Shown here one piece after another: positions 11,661 to 12,747 of a stretch of DNA of 12,747 nt (its first letter is position 1; every line of letters begins with the position of its first letter). Source of the DNA: Nitrospira sp. ST-bin4 (lineage in GTDB: Bacteria > Nitrospirota > Nitrospiria > Nitrospirales > Nitrospiraceae); NCBI GenBank assembly GCA_002083565.1, contig MSXM01000082.1, forward strand, positions 1 through 12,747, given 5' to 3'. The position numbers were made by a program, and so were the translations under genes. The notes beneath the pieces were generated by a model. It was not told where the DNA came from, did not search any database, and worked only from the letters and a program-made list of their open reading frames with translations.

Positions 11661-11827
11661 CGGCTTGAAGTCGTAAGCGCGGCCTGCTGGCAGAGTAATT
11701 CGGCGGTTTCTCGCGTAACGGTCAATTCTCTTCTCGCAGCACGAAGTGGATCGAGAGACGTATCTGCTCGTGCGTCCGGCTTCAAGCAACCTATCTCGTT
11801 GATGTACGTAAGGATCTCACGTTCGGT

Positions 11828-12747
11828 ATGCCGGGGTGCTTAGGCGGCGGACTCAGTCTGACGAACCAGCAGATGGTCGGAAAGCCAGTGAATCCCATGG
11901 TTTCACCTATTGCGATGTGTGCCGAGCTGGAAGAGCCGATTCGTGCGGAGCTGTTTGGTGTCGAACGGCTCGAACAACATGCCGCGAGTCTCGCGGTGGC
12001 ACAGGGCGTCACCGATGATGTGCGGATGGGCCGGTTGCTCACGCCACGAGTCCTCGATAACGGGCGGGTCTTGGTGGAGTCCTATCAGTCTATTGCCCGT
12101 ACGATTCGCGATGAGAAAGCGATTACGCCGGCGGCTGAATGGTTCGTCGATAATTTCCATATTGTCGACGAACAACTCCGCGAAATCATCGACGATTTGC
12201 CCCCTGGCTACTACCGACAATTACCCAAACTTGCATCGGGTCACTTGCAGAACTACCCGCGGGTGTTCGGGGTTGCCTGGGCGTTCGTCGCACACACAGA
12301 CAGTCGTTTTGACCCCGACATGCTCCGTCGCTTTGTGGTGGCCTATCAACATGTGCAACCGCTGACGATCGGTGAGTTGTGGGCGGTGGCGATCTCGCTA
12401 CGTGTCGTGCTGGTGGAGAATCTTCGGAGACTGGCCGAACGGATCGTTCATAGCCGGAGGGCCCGGTTGGAAGCCGATGAGCTGGCAGACAGCCTGCTGG
12501 GAAGCGGGGCGTTGGTTCCGGAGTCACCGGCCACGGCCTTGCGTCGATTTGAGTACAGCCCGCTAGATCCGGCGTTTGCCGTACAGCTTGTTCAGCGGCT
12601 CCGTGACCTGGACCCCAAGGTGCGCCCCGTGTTGCTGTGGCTGGATGAGCGCCTGGCCGCGCAGGGTACGACTGCCGATGACCTGGTGCATGCCGAGCAT
12701 CAGCAACAGGCGGCCATGAGCGTCACGGTGCGCAATATCATCACCAG
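11828..12747 (+). CDS. ndvB: cyclic beta-1,2-glucan synthase (NdvB/ChvB-type), N-terminal part
   Basis: This frame runs off the right edge with 306 complete codons, no internal stop and strong coding bias. The sequence follows the N-terminal cytoplasmic region of NdvB-type cyclic glucan synthases: PIRAELFGVERLEQHAASLA, TPAAEWFVDNFHIVDEQLRE, DDLPPGYYRQLPKL, YPRVFGVAWAFVAHTDSRFD, QPLTIGELWAVAISLRVVLV, and DERLAAQGTT before RNIIT. In full-length family members (well over 2,500 aa) a GT84 glucosyltransferase, membrane segments and GH94 phosphorylase domains follow; none is within the window. The enzyme makes cyclic beta-1,2-glucan from UDP-glucose at the inner membrane for the periplasm. The start is unsure: ATG 11828 has AAGGAT 13 nt upstream; ATG 11897 or 11915 are alternatives nearer the conserved region. 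Confidence 0.85.
   Translation, partial: MPGCLGGGLSLTNQQMVGKPVNPMVSPIAMCAELEEPIRAELFGVERLEQHAASLAVAQGVTDDVRMGRLLTPRVLDNGRVLVESYQSIARTIRDEKAITPAAEWFVDNFHIVDEQLREIIDDLPPGYYRQLPKLASGHLQNYPRVFGVAWAFVAHTDSRFDPDMLRRFVVAYQHVQPLTIGELWAVAISLRVVLVENLRRLAERIVHSRRARLEADELADSLLGSGALVPESPATALRRFEYSPLDPAFAVQLVQRLRDLDPKVRPVLLWLDERLAAQGTTADDLVHAEHQQQAAMSVTVRNIIT

Overview
The window most resembles a Nitrospira-type genome (phylum Nitrospirota). This is inferred from recalled family resemblance: an orphan NuoI-like ferredoxin subunit, small CxxC...CxxC zinc-ribbon proteins, a PAS-like protein with an HANRRALELTG motif, a secreted OB-fold-like protein and an NdvB-type cyclic glucan synthase. No rRNA or tRNA gene was found to confirm it. 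The window has moderately high GC and is dense in small genes that often carry strong AGGAGG ribosome binding sites. It looks like an accessory region with visible gene decay.

Layout. At 39-2820 (+ strand) lie two small exported proteins of unknown function, a 34-aa one-helix membrane peptide, a solitary NuoI-like 2x[4Fe-4S] protein with a likely terminator, a zinc-ribbon protein and a 40-aa membrane peptide. At 2831-3709 (- strand) is an XRE-family regulator with a perfect 20-bp palindrome in its upstream region, a candidate operator. At 3927-5107 (+) are a doubtful two-helix membrane reading frame and three small unknown proteins. At 5233-5901 is a Crp/Fnr regulator preceded by a hairpin leader. 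At 6153-6673 is a bacterioferritin-like gene broken by a frameshift and probably a stop codon. At 6731-7932 are a second zinc-ribbon protein, a PAS-like protein and a small coiled-coil protein.

The region 7933-11100 is a mosaic of duplication and decay. Two ytxH-like genes 1.84 kb apart share 272 nt with one mismatch inside otherwise much more diverged homologous surroundings. This suggests an old duplication partly re-homogenised by gene conversion. Between them lies a secreted OB-fold-like protein on the - strand. Next to the second copy are a possible PepSY-like tail and the orphaned C-terminus of an OmpA-family protein. The window ends with an intact OmpA-family lipoprotein and the first 306 codons of a cyclic beta-1,2-glucan synthase (NdvB) homologue, which runs off the right edge.

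Functionally, the recognisable genes point to cell-envelope and stress physiology: YtxH, OmpA, periplasmic glucan, iron storage, Crp/XRE/PAS regulation and redox electron transfer. No defence system, CRISPR array, transposase, integrase or biosynthetic cluster was seen.
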